Below are positions 7,351 to 14,767 of a DNA stretch of 64,000 nucleotides, one piece after another. The position numbers were made by a program, and so were the translations under genes. The stretch's first letter is position 1; every line of letters begins with the position of its first letter. The stretch covers positions 1 through 64,000 of the forward strand of contig CAWJJY010000007.1 of NCBI GenBank assembly GCA_963843385.1, given 5' to 3'. The notes under the pieces were generated by a model that saw only the letters and a program-made list of their open reading frames with translations, did no database searches and was not told the DNA's origin. Source of the DNA: CAVOHU01 sp963843385. Its GTDB lineage: Bacteria; Acidobacteriota; Vicinamibacteria; Vicinamibacterales; JAKQTR01.

Positions 7351-7548
7351 ATGAACGCCGCGAATGACCTCGCCTGTCACTCCCGCGTGAGACTACTGGT
7401 AGGAAAAGCGGGCCGCCAGCTTCAGAACGACAAGGCAACCTATGTGGGCGTGAGTCAACACGGCGCCGAGAGCCTGTGGTTCATTCGTCAGCTTGGCTCC
7501 TCGGAAACATGGAAGCGTTCGCTGAGGCCAATCAACGATTGGCTATGA
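7351..7548 (+). CDS. Small hypothetical protein upstream of the phosphatase
   Basis: The frame from ATG 7351 encodes about 65 residues (MNAANDLACHSRVRLLVGKA ... GVSQHGAESLWFIRQLGSSE). A TATACT box lies 26 bp upstream and the stop is 13 bp before the phosphatase start, so the two may be co-transcribed. I recognise no family. The support is only the open frame and its spacing. Confidence 0.4.
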   Translation: MNAANDLACHSRVRLLVGKAGRQLQNDKATYVGVSQHGAESLWFIRQLGSSETWKRSLRPINDWL

Positions 7549-7561
7549 GAGGAAGCCGGAG

Positions 7562-8434
7562 ATGACACGCCCCAAAGGTCGGCTCATCGTCATTGGCGAC
7601 ATTCATGGCGAGCTGGCCGGGTTGAAGGAGATCCTCCTGCACACCGGAATTGTCGATCACAACACCGCGTGGGTTGGCGGTGACACCATCCTGATCCAGA
7701 CCGGCGACGTGATTGACAGGGGACCCCACTCGCGTGGCGCCGTGTCCTTGCTCAGGCGCCTCCAGCAGGAAGCTGTCCTAACCGCAGGAAGTGTCGTCCG
7801 GTGTTGCGGGAACCATGAACTGTGGCTGCTCCAGGGCAAGTACCATAACGCGAACTTCAGCCATCCGGTTCGACTTGCCGAAGAGCTACGGGAAGAGGTC
7901 GCGCGGGGACTGTTGCAGGCCGCGTATTCTGACGGGGCCCGACTCTATACCCATGCCGGTCTCCGCTCGATTGTCCGGCACGCTCTCCTCGAAGAGATCC
8001 GCAAGGCCCGTCCCTCAGTGACAGGCAAACAGGCTGGCCTGAACGCGTTGGCTGACCACATCAACGCCACGTTCAGGGACGCTGTGAAGCGAGACAGATG
8101 TCGCAGGGAGGACCACTGCATCTTCTGGATCGATGGCGAGCGGGGTGGTAGCGACACAGTCGGGGGTGTCTTTTGGTGTGACTATGGGTCCATTGTCCCA
8201 TCAGAACGGGCGTGGGATGTCCCGCAGGTATTCGGCCACACGCCTGCGGGGCGACCTCTTCTTCGCCACGCGCATGGATTGAAGCTCGTCAATGTGGACG
8301 CGGGGATGTTCGAGTCATACGGCGGGCACCGGGTCTACCTGGAGATCACCGCCGAAGGCACACTCGTTCAGCACAGCAAGGTCGGAGCACGGTGGAAGAG
8401 GAACGTGTTGCGAGGAAGTGCTTCGTCACAGTGA
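7562..8434 (+). CDS. PPP-type (calcineurin-like) metallophosphatase
   Basis: All PPP-superfamily metal motifs are present in this 290-residue protein: GDIHGE (residues 11-16), GDVIDRGP (about 46-53), GNHE (about 83-86), THAGL (about 124-128) and GHTP (about 225-228). It should be a cytosolic di-metal phosphoesterase, possibly a protein serine/threonine phosphatase. The insert between GNHE and THAG is short, as in bacterial PPP enzymes. It lies within the segment bounded by the 50-bp tRNA repeats, so it may be cargo. The substrate is unknown. Confidence 0.9.
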   Translation: MTRPKGRLIVIGDIHGELAGLKEILLHTGIVDHNTAWVGGDTILIQTGDVIDRGPHSRGAVSLLRRLQQEAVLTAGSVVRCCGNHELWLLQGKYHNANFSHPVRLAEELREEVARGLLQAAYSDGARLYTHAGLRSIVRHALLEEIRKARPSVTGKQAGLNALADHINATFRDAVKRDRCRREDHCIFWIDGERGGSDTVGGVFWCDYGSIVPSERAWDVPQVFGHTPAGRPLLRHAHGLKLVNVDAGMFESYGGHRVYLEITAEGTLVQHSKVGARWKRNVLRGSASSQ

Positions 8435-8565
8435 AGGATCTGACACGCCGAACAGACTGTGTTCCGTCGTCCCATACTGCCACCATTCCCTGAGCCACGT
8501 GTCGGACTTTGCCGGGCGCCTGTGCTGCGTCTGCTAAGCAGAACTTGCGCCCAGACATAAGGACG

Positions 8566-8721
8566 AAGACAATGCCCACGATCTTCCGCACGGTCGACGA
8601 ACTCCGCATCGCCGTCGCGGTCTTCGTCGAGCGCTACAAAGCACTCTGGCGGGCCGAGACACTCGGATTTCTCACCCCGGCAGAGGCGCGGTCACGCCAT
8701 GAACTGGCCGTGGCCGCGTGA
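8566..8721 (+). pseudogene. IS3-group transposase, C-terminal remnant
   Basis: The last 50 codons of the frame read IFRTVDELRIAVAVFVERYK, ALWRAETLGFLTPAEAR and end in TGA at 8721. This matches the C-terminal tail of IS3/IS481-like integrase-core transposases (F.T.DE.R.A...F...YN..W..E..G..TP..AR). The catalytic DDE portion is missing. Confidence 0.7.
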
Positions 8722-8770
8722 ACGTGAACTGGTGTCCAGACAACCGGGCGCGGTACAAAGGGAGTCTGCA

Positions 8771-9673
8771 ATGGCTATGCGCGATGCGAAACGGATGTTC
8801 CTGTCTGCAGTAGGCTTCGTCACGATCACCGCGAGCCTGCTATCGCTCGCCGTACCGATCACCGTCCTGGGAGCCGGCCCCAATTTCGGGGTGTTCACCT
8901 GGAACAAGACCCGCCTCGTGATGATCGACGGCTACGCCCACGTGAAGCCGGACCTCGGTGGGAAAACGAAGGTGATTGCGGTCACGCTGGTCAGCATGAA
9001 GCTCGATCGAACGGCGATCGACCGTGCGCTCGATCGCAATTCGGCCATCAACGAGCAGGCCGCGGCCGCCAAGGGGACCGTGATTGAGTTCATCTTCGGC
9101 ACCGACGGCACCTTGAAAAGGATGAACGCCCAGATCCGCGCCGCGGGGAAGGTACAGGCCCTATCGACAAGCGGGCTCTCCTTCAAGGTCAACCTCAAGA
9201 CGAACACCCCCGAGCGGGTCGCTGGCCGGATTCAGAGCGACGGCACCGAGACGTTCTCGAGTGACACGTGCGCCTTCGACTTCACCTTCGACATTCCGGT
9301 GACGCCCGAACCAGCTCTCGGCAAGCCGCTCCCCGCGGCTGGCGGCGACGCCGGAAAGGCTTACGTGGCGTTGATCGCCGCCCTGCAGAAGGGGGACGTC
9401 GACACCATCGCTCGCTTCTGGCCGAAGGAGAAGGCGGCGCAGATGCTGGCCGCAAGGAAAGAGCCGGATTTCAAGAAGGGCCTCGAAATGGTCAAGGCGT
9501 TCAGCCCGAAGACGGTAACGGTGACGGGGGGGACGATCCGTGGCGACATCGTCGACCTCGATGTCGTCGGCAAGGACGCCGACGGGAACGTCATGGACGG
9601 CAAGGTCCGGATGGTCAAGGACGGCACGAGTTGGCGATTGGAGGCGGAGAACCTGACGACGCACATGAAGTAG
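8771..9673 (+). CDS. Secreted protein of unknown function with C-terminal NTF2-like region
   Basis: This protein of about 300 residues starts at ATG 8771, preceded by AAAGGGA. A charged N terminus and hydrophobic stretch (RMFLSAVGFVTITASLLSLA) form a probable signal peptide. Residues 40-190 form an unrecognised domain with many small and charged residues. Residues 205-300 (AYVALIAALQKGDVDTIARF, KVRMVKDGTSWRLEAENL) resemble the DUF4878/NTF2-like fold of exported proteins. The gene follows an IS3 remnant and lies between the 50-bp tRNA repeats. Confidence 0.7.
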   Translation: MAMRDAKRMFLSAVGFVTITASLLSLAVPITVLGAGPNFGVFTWNKTRLVMIDGYAHVKPDLGGKTKVIAVTLVSMKLDRTAIDRALDRNSAINEQAAAAKGTVIEFIFGTDGTLKRMNAQIRAAGKVQALSTSGLSFKVNLKTNTPERVAGRIQSDGTETFSSDTCAFDFTFDIPVTPEPALGKPLPAAGGDAGKAYVALIAALQKGDVDTIARFWPKEKAAQMLAARKEPDFKKGLEMVKAFSPKTVTVTGGTIRGDIVDLDVVGKDADGNVMDGKVRMVKDGTSWRLEAENLTTHMK

Positions 9674-9834
9674 GGGCTGCTGGGAGTGTTCGAGGGAACT
9701 GGGCGGGGAGGGGACTGACGCTGACTGCTGTCCCCGGGCGTCTGACGGGGCTTGTGTTGACTTGGCACGGGAACGGCGAGCCGCCCAGGTCACCTGTGTC
9801 ATCCAGTTGGTGCCGACGGGTGCGGTAGTGGCGT

Positions 9835-9985
9835 GCTGTCTCAAGAAACACCCGATTCTTGAGACGATTCCCCCTCGGACGCGTCGGCTCCACTGATTGG
9901 GGATCATGACCACCGGCCCTACTGGCCGGTGATCGCGGCCACCTGCCCGAATAGCCGCTGGTCGGGGCGTCGGCGTGCTGGGTTG
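9835..9985. repeat. Degenerate GATCRCGG-rich non-coding repeat, copy 2
   Basis: The block opens with CAAGAAACACCCGATTC and contains GGATCATGACCACCGGCC and CCTACTGGCCGGTGATCGCG, paralleling 3770-4000. It stands between the secreted-protein gene and hicA. No gene is present. Confidence 0.4.
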
Positions 9986-10022
9986 GAATGGGATCGTCCC
10001 GGATCCCCAATTCAGGCTGGCG

Positions 10023-10247
10023 CTACAGTCGCTCGCGAAGAGCGTCGGCTGAAAGGTCACAGTCCCGGAGAATCTTCGCGATGATGCCAGGTCCCAGGAC
10101 CTCACCGGCGTGGGCCGGGACCACAGTCGAGCGTCCGTCGGGGTGCCGCAGGAAATGGTGGCTGCCTCTCTCGCGCACAACCTCGAAGCCGGCCTTCGCG
10201 AGGGCCGAGATCAGCTCAGCCCCAGTGAGGCGAGGCAGACGAGTCAT
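10023..10247 (-). CDS. hicA: HicA-family mRNA interferase toxin
   Basis: This 74-residue protein has the double-stranded-RNA-binding-like HicA fold signature: ELISALAKAGFEVVRERGSH, the catalytic-region histidine in GSHHFLRHPDG, TVVPAHAGEVLGPG and ILRDCDL. It should cleave mRNA when free of HicB. ATG 10247 overlaps the hicB stop by 4 bp. In this locus hicB precedes hicA, the reverse of the classical order but common. Confidence 0.92.
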   Translation of the reverse strand: MTRLPRLTGAELISALAKAGFEVVRERGSHHFLRHPDGRSTVVPAHAGEVLGPGIIAKILRDCDLSADALRERL

Positions 10248-10459
10248 GAGGCCAACCGGACCCGCTGCACGCCAACGAAGTCCAGCGATTCGTCGCCCTC
10301 TCCTTGGACCTCGAGGCAAAGCGCGATCGCTTCCTTGATGCGCTCCATCAGTTCATCCAGGGAGCGAGCCTGCGTGTGGCACCCATGCAGCGTGGGGACG
10401 GAGGCCACGTAGAAGCCGTCCGCGTCCCGTTCGACGACGACGTTGAACTCTCGGCCCAT
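10244..10459 (-). CDS. hicB: HicB-family antitoxin
   Basis: This 71-residue protein has the partial RNase-H fold of HicB: FNVVVERDADGFYVASVPTL, GCHTQARSLDELMERIKEAI and ALCLEVQG. It lacks a separate C-terminal DNA-binding domain. ATG 10459 is preceded by GAGGTGG and by a TACAAT box (minus strand, 10484-10479). It is translationally coupled to hicA. Confidence 0.92.
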   Translation of the reverse strand: MGREFNVVVERDADGFYVASVPTLHGCHTQARSLDELMERIKEAIALCLEVQGEGDESLDFVGVQRVRLAS

Positions 10460-10670
10460 CAGCGCACCACCTCAACTCATTGTACGAGCGAACCCACCGG
10501 ACCGATAGCGCAAATGACCCTGGCAACGGTTGGCGACCCCCAGAGCGCGGGATCGGTTATCGCAGAGTTCCCAGGGCAGCCCGGAAACTTCCGCCCTCGG
10601 CCGTCATTCGCTCATGCGGCCCTCAACAAGCAGGCCAATGATGACCGCCTTGTGATAACCGTTCCGACAA

Positions 10671-10720
10671 CGGGCCTTCTAAGCCGGGGGTCGTGCGTTC
10701 GAGTCGCACCGGGCGCGCCA
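10671..10720 (+). repeat. 50-bp tRNA-Arg 3'-end fragment, right direct repeat
   Basis: This is identical over 50 bp to 5941-5990 and covers the anticodon stem to CCA of a tRNA-Arg(TCT). The 5 bp before it differ at one position (GACAA against GACGA). Together the repeats bound 4.73 kb holding the HTH regulator, a PPP phosphatase, a secreted protein, an IS3 tail and HicBA. No integrase lies between them. Confidence 0.75.
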
Positions 10721-10871
10721 TCCGCCTTCGCTCGCGTGGACGATCCATCGCGAGCTACGGCGCGATGGCTCATCGAAGCCGCGCCGACGTTCTTCGGCAA
10801 TCCCACCGAACGAAGACGGGCATCCGCGCGCCATCGACCACCAGGCAGGCCGCCTGGGCCTTGAAGCCACG

Positions 10872-12329
10872 TCACACTGCCGACGCGGAGGTCGGCTCTT
10901 CGGTGTCGTGTCTGCCATCGGGGACATCGAATCCACCTGCCGGCAGGCGTCCACGCAAGCCGAGCAAGCCCCGTCGAGCGGGAGTCAGGCCAGTTTCGGG
11001 CACTGTCTTGCCCTGATCCGCACCTGCGCGGCGGGTCATGATTCTCTCCGACACCCTGTTCCGAAATGTCATCTTCAGAAACAGGAACATGAGTGTTCGT
11101 TCCCTGAAGATCCACCGTGAAAGGACTTTGACGATGGCGAAGAGGTTGAAGAAGGCGTCCACGATCTCCGTCCTGGCCGCCAGCGCTTCCTCCCTCGTGA
11201 AGTGCGCAAACTTGATGGACGGAATGTCCTTTCTGACGTCGTCCCAATCGCGGTTGACCCGTCCTTCCTTTTCAAGACTGTCGAAGAACGGCGTTCCGGG
11301 CCAGGCCGTCGCGAAAAAGACGCGAGGAAAATCGACGCGCGCCTTCTTCATTTCCCGGATGAGCAGTTGGGGATAGCTCTTGGTGTGGGAATCCAAGCCA
11401 AAGATGGTGGAGGCGATGACCGCGAGCTTGTGGTCGTGAAGCTTGGCCACGATCTCCTTGTAGTCGAGCCCGATATTGTGGTTCTTTCGAACCTGCCTGA
11501 GCCCGGCTTCTTCGACTGTCTCGAATCCGACAAATACCGCGCGACAGCCTGACCGATACATCAGCGCCATCAGTTCGGGTTGCGTCGCCAGCGTTGTCGT
11601 CGACTGACATCCCCACGCGAACCTGTAGTTCTTCCGGATCATCTTCTCCAGAAGGACCTTCCTGTCCTCGAAGTCCTTCTCCGAGTAGCCGATGAAGTTC
11701 TCGTCCGTCACGACGACCATGCCGTTGTCCCGGATGGCGTCGAGGTCCTCGAGGATGGTCTCATGCGGGATGGTCCGGTATTTCCTCTCCTTGAACACCG
11801 TGAGATAGCAGAACGAGCAGCTGTAGGGGCAGCCGCGCGAGGTCATGGCCGAGGGGTAGTGATAGTTGGGATGCGACATATCCCTGCGCGGTGCGCCCAG
11901 GGTCTCGAGCGGCACGTTGCAGGGTCCATAGTAGGTGCGTTCGGCTTTGCCGGCGTCGAAGTCCTTGAGAAATTGCCTCCATGGCCCTTCCCCTTCGCCA
12001 ATGCACACAGTGTCGTAGTGCTCGAGGGCTTCTTCGGGAAGCGCCGTGACATGAGCGCCCCCGATGATGGACTTGATGCCTCGCTTTCTCAGGCGATCAC
12101 CGATGTCGTAGGCGCGTCGGATTCCGGGCGTGATCGCGGAGACGGCGACCAGATCCGCGTTCACGGTGTCGGGGTCGATGTCGGCACCGACATATTCGTC
12201 ATAGAGCGAGATGTCGAAGTGATCCGGCGTATGCCTCGCCAGATAGCCGAGGGCCAGAGGGCTGTACAGCAGCTCCGCGCTGACGTTCTCCTTGACCCTG
12301 GAGGGGTAGACCATTGCGAGTCGTGTCAT
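10872..12329 (-). CDS. B12-binding-domain radical SAM protein
   Basis: This 485-residue enzyme has an N-terminal cobalamin-binding-like domain (residues 1-135, LVAVSAITPGIRRAYDIGDR and SIIGGAHVTALPEEAL, GEGEG). A radical SAM core follows with the cluster motif CPYSCSFC (about residue 176) and TDENFIGY, VFVGFET and STIFGLD further on. It belongs with the large group acting on hopanoids, lipids or natural products in anaerobic and soil bacteria. The substrate cannot be read from the sequence. ATG 12329 (MTRLAMVYPSR) is chosen because family members begin with this strand. The last 30 residues are low complexity. Confidence 0.88.
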   Translation of the reverse strand: MTRLAMVYPSRVKENVSAELLYSPLALGYLARHTPDHFDISLYDEYVGADIDPDTVNADLVAVSAITPGIRRAYDIGDRLRKRGIKSIIGGAHVTALPEEALEHYDTVCIGEGEGPWRQFLKDFDAGKAERTYYGPCNVPLETLGAPRRDMSHPNYHYPSAMTSRGCPYSCSFCYLTVFKERKYRTIPHETILEDLDAIRDNGMVVVTDENFIGYSEKDFEDRKVLLEKMIRKNYRFAWGCQSTTTLATQPELMALMYRSGCRAVFVGFETVEEAGLRQVRKNHNIGLDYKEIVAKLHDHKLAVIASTIFGLDSHTKSYPQLLIREMKKARVDFPRVFFATAWPGTPFFDSLEKEGRVNRDWDDVRKDIPSIKFAHFTREEALAARTEIVDAFFNLFAIVKVLSRWIFRERTLMFLFLKMTFRNRVSERIMTRRAGADQGKTVPETGLTPARRGLLGLRGRLPAGGFDVPDGRHDTEEPTSASAV

Positions 12330-12515
12330 GACATCGATCCTTCGGAAGAACAGCAGCGGCGCCACGGCCTTCCATTGGGTCGATAGCGGCACCACGCCCG
12401 TTCCTGACGCGTGGACGACAGGCCGGACGCCCGACGGACCCGAGAGTCCCCAGCGGCCTGACCTAGAGCATTTGAAAGATGGGCTGATTATGGGCTGCGG
12501 CTCCACTGCCGTCAA

Positions 12516-12541
12516 CGACTGAATGCACCGACTGAATGCAC
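12516..12541. repeat. 13-bp tandem duplication
   Basis: CGACTGAATGCAC is repeated exactly twice head to tail. It lies in the 470-bp gap between the radical SAM gene and the third HTH copy. Nothing else there is supported except an inverted CCTCCT...AGGAGG flanking GCGGGCCTTCCGC at 12568-12603. Confidence 0.6.
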
Positions 12542-12798
12542 CGTGAGGTACCCATACAAGACTGACCCCTCCTAGAATGCGGGCCTTCCGCAGCAAAGGA
12601 GGACCGCATCGTTGAAGAGCTTCGGTCTCTGACCCCGCGCCAACGTCAGAGGCTGGAAGAGTCTCTGGCTGTCTTGCCCTATGCCCAGACCTGCAGCATG
12701 CACGCGGCCTCGCTGTATTTCGGCCTTGCAGCAGGCGCTCGTCACGAAGCCGGACGCCGGCGACGTGATTCCCTCCCGCATGGCATCCTATCCACGCT

Positions 12799-13047
12799 AT
12801 GACCGAGTTGCGCGAACTGCGTCGTGCCGCCGATCTCTCGCAACACGAATTTGCCAGCCTGGTGTCCGTGCCCGTCAATACGTTTCGCATGTGGGACCGC
12901 GGGCTGCGCCCCGTGCCGCCGCCGATGCTGCGGTGGGCTCGAGCTGCGGTCGCGCATAGCACGCCACGCGTGCTATACTGGTCTGTACATGATCCGGTCG
13001 CTAGCCGACGACAAGACCAGGGACATCTGGAACGGCGTCAACAGTAA
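12799..13047 (+). CDS. Triple-HTH family, copy 4, truncated to the first HTH
   Basis: The N terminus (MTELRELRRAADLSQHEFAS ... VPVNTFRMWDRGLRP) is closely similar to the start of the gene at 227. Similarity stops after about 55 residues. The remaining frame overlaps higB by 59 bp and is probably not meaningful. It may act as a short XRE-type DNA-binding protein or simply be a remnant. Its position directly before higBA raises the possibility that it represses that operon. Confidence 0.55.
   Translation: MTELRELRRAADLSQHEFASLVSVPVNTFRMWDRGLRPVPPPMLRWARAAVAHSTPRVLYWSVHDPVASRRQDQGHLERRQQ
12956..12979 (+). promoter_or_regulatory. higBA operator overlapping the -10 box
   Basis: A perfect inverted repeat with 9-bp arms (ATAGCACGC and GCGTGCTAT) and 3-bp spacer occupies 12956-12976. 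The right arm runs into the -10 box TATACT at 12974-12979. The higB ATG is at 12989, so transcripts would have almost no leader. This is the expected layout for autorepression by HigA. Confidence 0.7.
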
Positions 13048-13279
13048 AGCCGCTCGGAAGGTTCCTCGATCCACTTGGCCGGTCATCCAACGCAAACTGG
13101 ATCAGATCGACTCGGTGACCAAGCTCGATGACCTGCGAATTCCGCCGGGGAATAGGCTCCACCGGCTGGTCGATGAACTGGCCGGATTTCATGCGATTCG
13201 CGTAAACGACCAGTATCGGATCATCTTTCGGTTCGAGGGAGAACACGCCTTCGACGTGCGGTGCACCGACTACCACTGA
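12989..13279 (+). CDS. higB: HigB-family toxin
   Basis: This 96-residue RelE-superfamily ribonuclease reads MIRSLADDKTRDIWNGVNSK, AARKVPRSTWPVIQRKLDQI, DDLRIPPGNRLHRL, FHAIRVNDQYRIIFRF and DVRCTDYH, the full HigB signature including the catalytic-region YRI and C-terminal His. It should cleave translated mRNA. The start lies 10 bp after the -10 box, and higA follows 11 bp after the stop. Confidence 0.93.
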   Translation: MIRSLADDKTRDIWNGVNSKAARKVPRSTWPVIQRKLDQIDSVTKLDDLRIPPGNRLHRLVDELAGFHAIRVNDQYRIIFRFEGEHAFDVRCTDYH

Positions 13280-13290
13280 GGAGTATTGCG

Positions 13291-13605
13291 ATGCTGCCGA
13301 CTCATCGTCCCCCCACCCACCCCGGCGAAATGCTGCTCGAGGAGTTTCTCAAGCCGCTCGACGTATCGCAGGTCGAGGCCGCCCGTCGGATGAACATCCC
13401 GTTCCAGCGCCTCAACGCCATCATCAAGGGGCGCCGAGCTGTCAGTGCCGACACCGCGCTTCTCTTGGAGGGCTTGACGCGCTGGGACGCCCAGATCTGG
13501 CTGACGCTGCAAGCGAAGTGGGATCTCTGGCATGCACTGCGCGCGCGAGGTCGACGACCCAGAGTGAAGGCACTCCCAAGGCTGACGGCACAGGCTTCCG
13601 GCTGA
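13291..13605 (+). CDS. higA: HigA-family antitoxin
   Basis: This 104-residue XRE-type antitoxin begins with the diagnostic HPGEMLLEEFLKPLDVSQ and continues with an HTH (AARRMNIPFQRLNAIIKGRR) and DTALLLEGLTRWDAQIWLTL. It neutralises HigB and should bind the palindrome at 12956. ATG 13291 is preceded by GAGGAG. Gene order toxin-antitoxin is standard for higBA. Confidence 0.93.
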   Translation: MLPTHRPPTHPGEMLLEEFLKPLDVSQVEAARRMNIPFQRLNAIIKGRRAVSADTALLLEGLTRWDAQIWLTLQAKWDLWHALRARGRRPRVKALPRLTAQASG

Positions 13606-13638
13606 GTCGTTGACGGCATCGAGACAGGCAACCCTGAC

Positions 13639-13974
13639 GTGGCAAGAAAGACGACGACCATCGCCTATGAGAAGAGCCGCGGCAACGTGTTCGCCGACCT
13701 CGGCCTGCCCCATCCGGAACAGGAACTCCTCAAGGCCAGCCTCACGCTACAAATCTACCGCTACATCAAGGCGCGCCGGCTGACGCAAGCGCAGGCAGGG
13801 GAGATCCTGGGCATCACGCAGTTGCAGGTGTCGCAATTGATCCGCGATCGCGCCGGGAATGTCTCGGTGGAACGACTGATGGACTTCCTGACGGCTCTCG
13901 GTCACGACGTGGAGGTCCGCGTCACGCCAACGCGAAAAGAGCACGGGCAACTGTCGGTCGTCGTCGCCTCGTAG
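13639..13974 (+). CDS. XRE-family regulator, antitoxin-like (HTH_37 type)
   Basis: This 111-residue protein contains LLKASLTLQIYRYIKARRLT, QAQAGEILGITQLQVSQLIR and SVERLMDFLTALGHDVEV, typical of the XRE antitoxins that accompany RelE/HigB-like toxins. It starts at GTG 13639. It lies 33 bp after higA and has no toxin gene of its own, so it is either an orphan antitoxin or a second regulator of the higBA locus. Confidence 0.82.
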   Translation: MARKTTTIAYEKSRGNVFADLGLPHPEQELLKASLTLQIYRYIKARRLTQAQAGEILGITQLQVSQLIRDRAGNVSVERLMDFLTALGHDVEVRVTPTRKEHGQLSVVVAS

Positions 13975-14118
13975 CCCGCCTGCCTCGCGACAGACCGAAG
14001 CGCGCAGATCAGTTATCGGGCTCGGCGCCGGTTCGCGCTCCGACTCCCACTTCCGGCCGCGAATCGATCTAGCGCGGATCGGGCCCTCGGATTCGTCGGC
14101 CTCAGGTACGGCTCGCCC
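13975..14118. other. Intergenic
   Basis: No gene is seen. GATCAGTTATCGGG near 14005 is a variant of the GATCGGTTATCGC motif found upstream of both tRNA fragments. Confidence 0.4.
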
Positions 14119-14319
14119 CTACCCCGTGGTTGTCCGGAAGATCACCGCCCTGTCTTTTGTCCAGCAGAGAAATCCCGATGCGATCAGCACATCGATCAGC
14201 GCCTCGCACGTCCGGCGGTCCAGCGCCCACAGGCGCTGCGCCTGCTGGACGGTGAGCTTCAGCCCAGGCATCTCGAGGAACTCGCCGCGAATGCGCCGGA
14301 GCAGGGCTTTGGAGAACAC
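14119..14319 (-). CDS. Small winged-helix-like protein of unknown function
   Basis: This 66-residue protein reads IRGEFLEMPGLKLTVQQAQR, LWALDRRTCEALIDVLIASG and FLCWTKDRAVIF. The pattern of an amphipathic helix, a second helix and a basic turn ending in FL...DG/DR is common in short acidobacterial and proteobacterial proteins with a winged-helix-like fold. No function is established from the sequence. It stands alone, facing the upstream toxin-antitoxin cluster. Confidence 0.65.
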   Translation of the reverse strand: MFSKALLRRIRGEFLEMPGLKLTVQQAQRLWALDRRTCEALIDVLIASGFLCWTKDRAVIFRTTTG

Positions 14320-14767
14320 CCCGATGGGGACATGGGACCTCCTTGGTGGGGGCCAGTTCGCCGTGGCCGGTTGGGTGTGACGGGTGCCGTCAGCACAGGA
14401 CGGTTGCGCCGCTTAAGGCGTGGGAGAGCGAGTGGCAAGAACGATTCCGTATCGCTGCCACAGCCGCCGGCAGGGTATTTCGTTGAGATGGCCTGCGTTG
14501 CGCGGGAGGTCTCCCGAATGAGGGAAAGTCTTGCAGGCAATTAATGCACAGGCCGGGCAATCCTTTCACCCGGAAATGACATCCTCTTCCCGTGCGGCGC
14601 CAAGTCGCCGCCGGGCATCAAGGCGGATTCCAACACCGCGACGTGACGGCACACCATCTCCAGCACGCGCCGGGCTCGGCCCGATTGACACCGGCAGGAG
14701 AATCCGTTATCAATCTGCCCGAACCACGACAATCTGCAGTTCATGTGCGTCACGAGGGGAGGCTTCG

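Noticed and set aside
12330..12962. Upstream extension of the radical SAM frame to 12962
   Set aside because: The extra 210 codons show no conserved motif and are antisense to the truncated HTH gene. The B12-binding domain begins naturally at ATG 12329.
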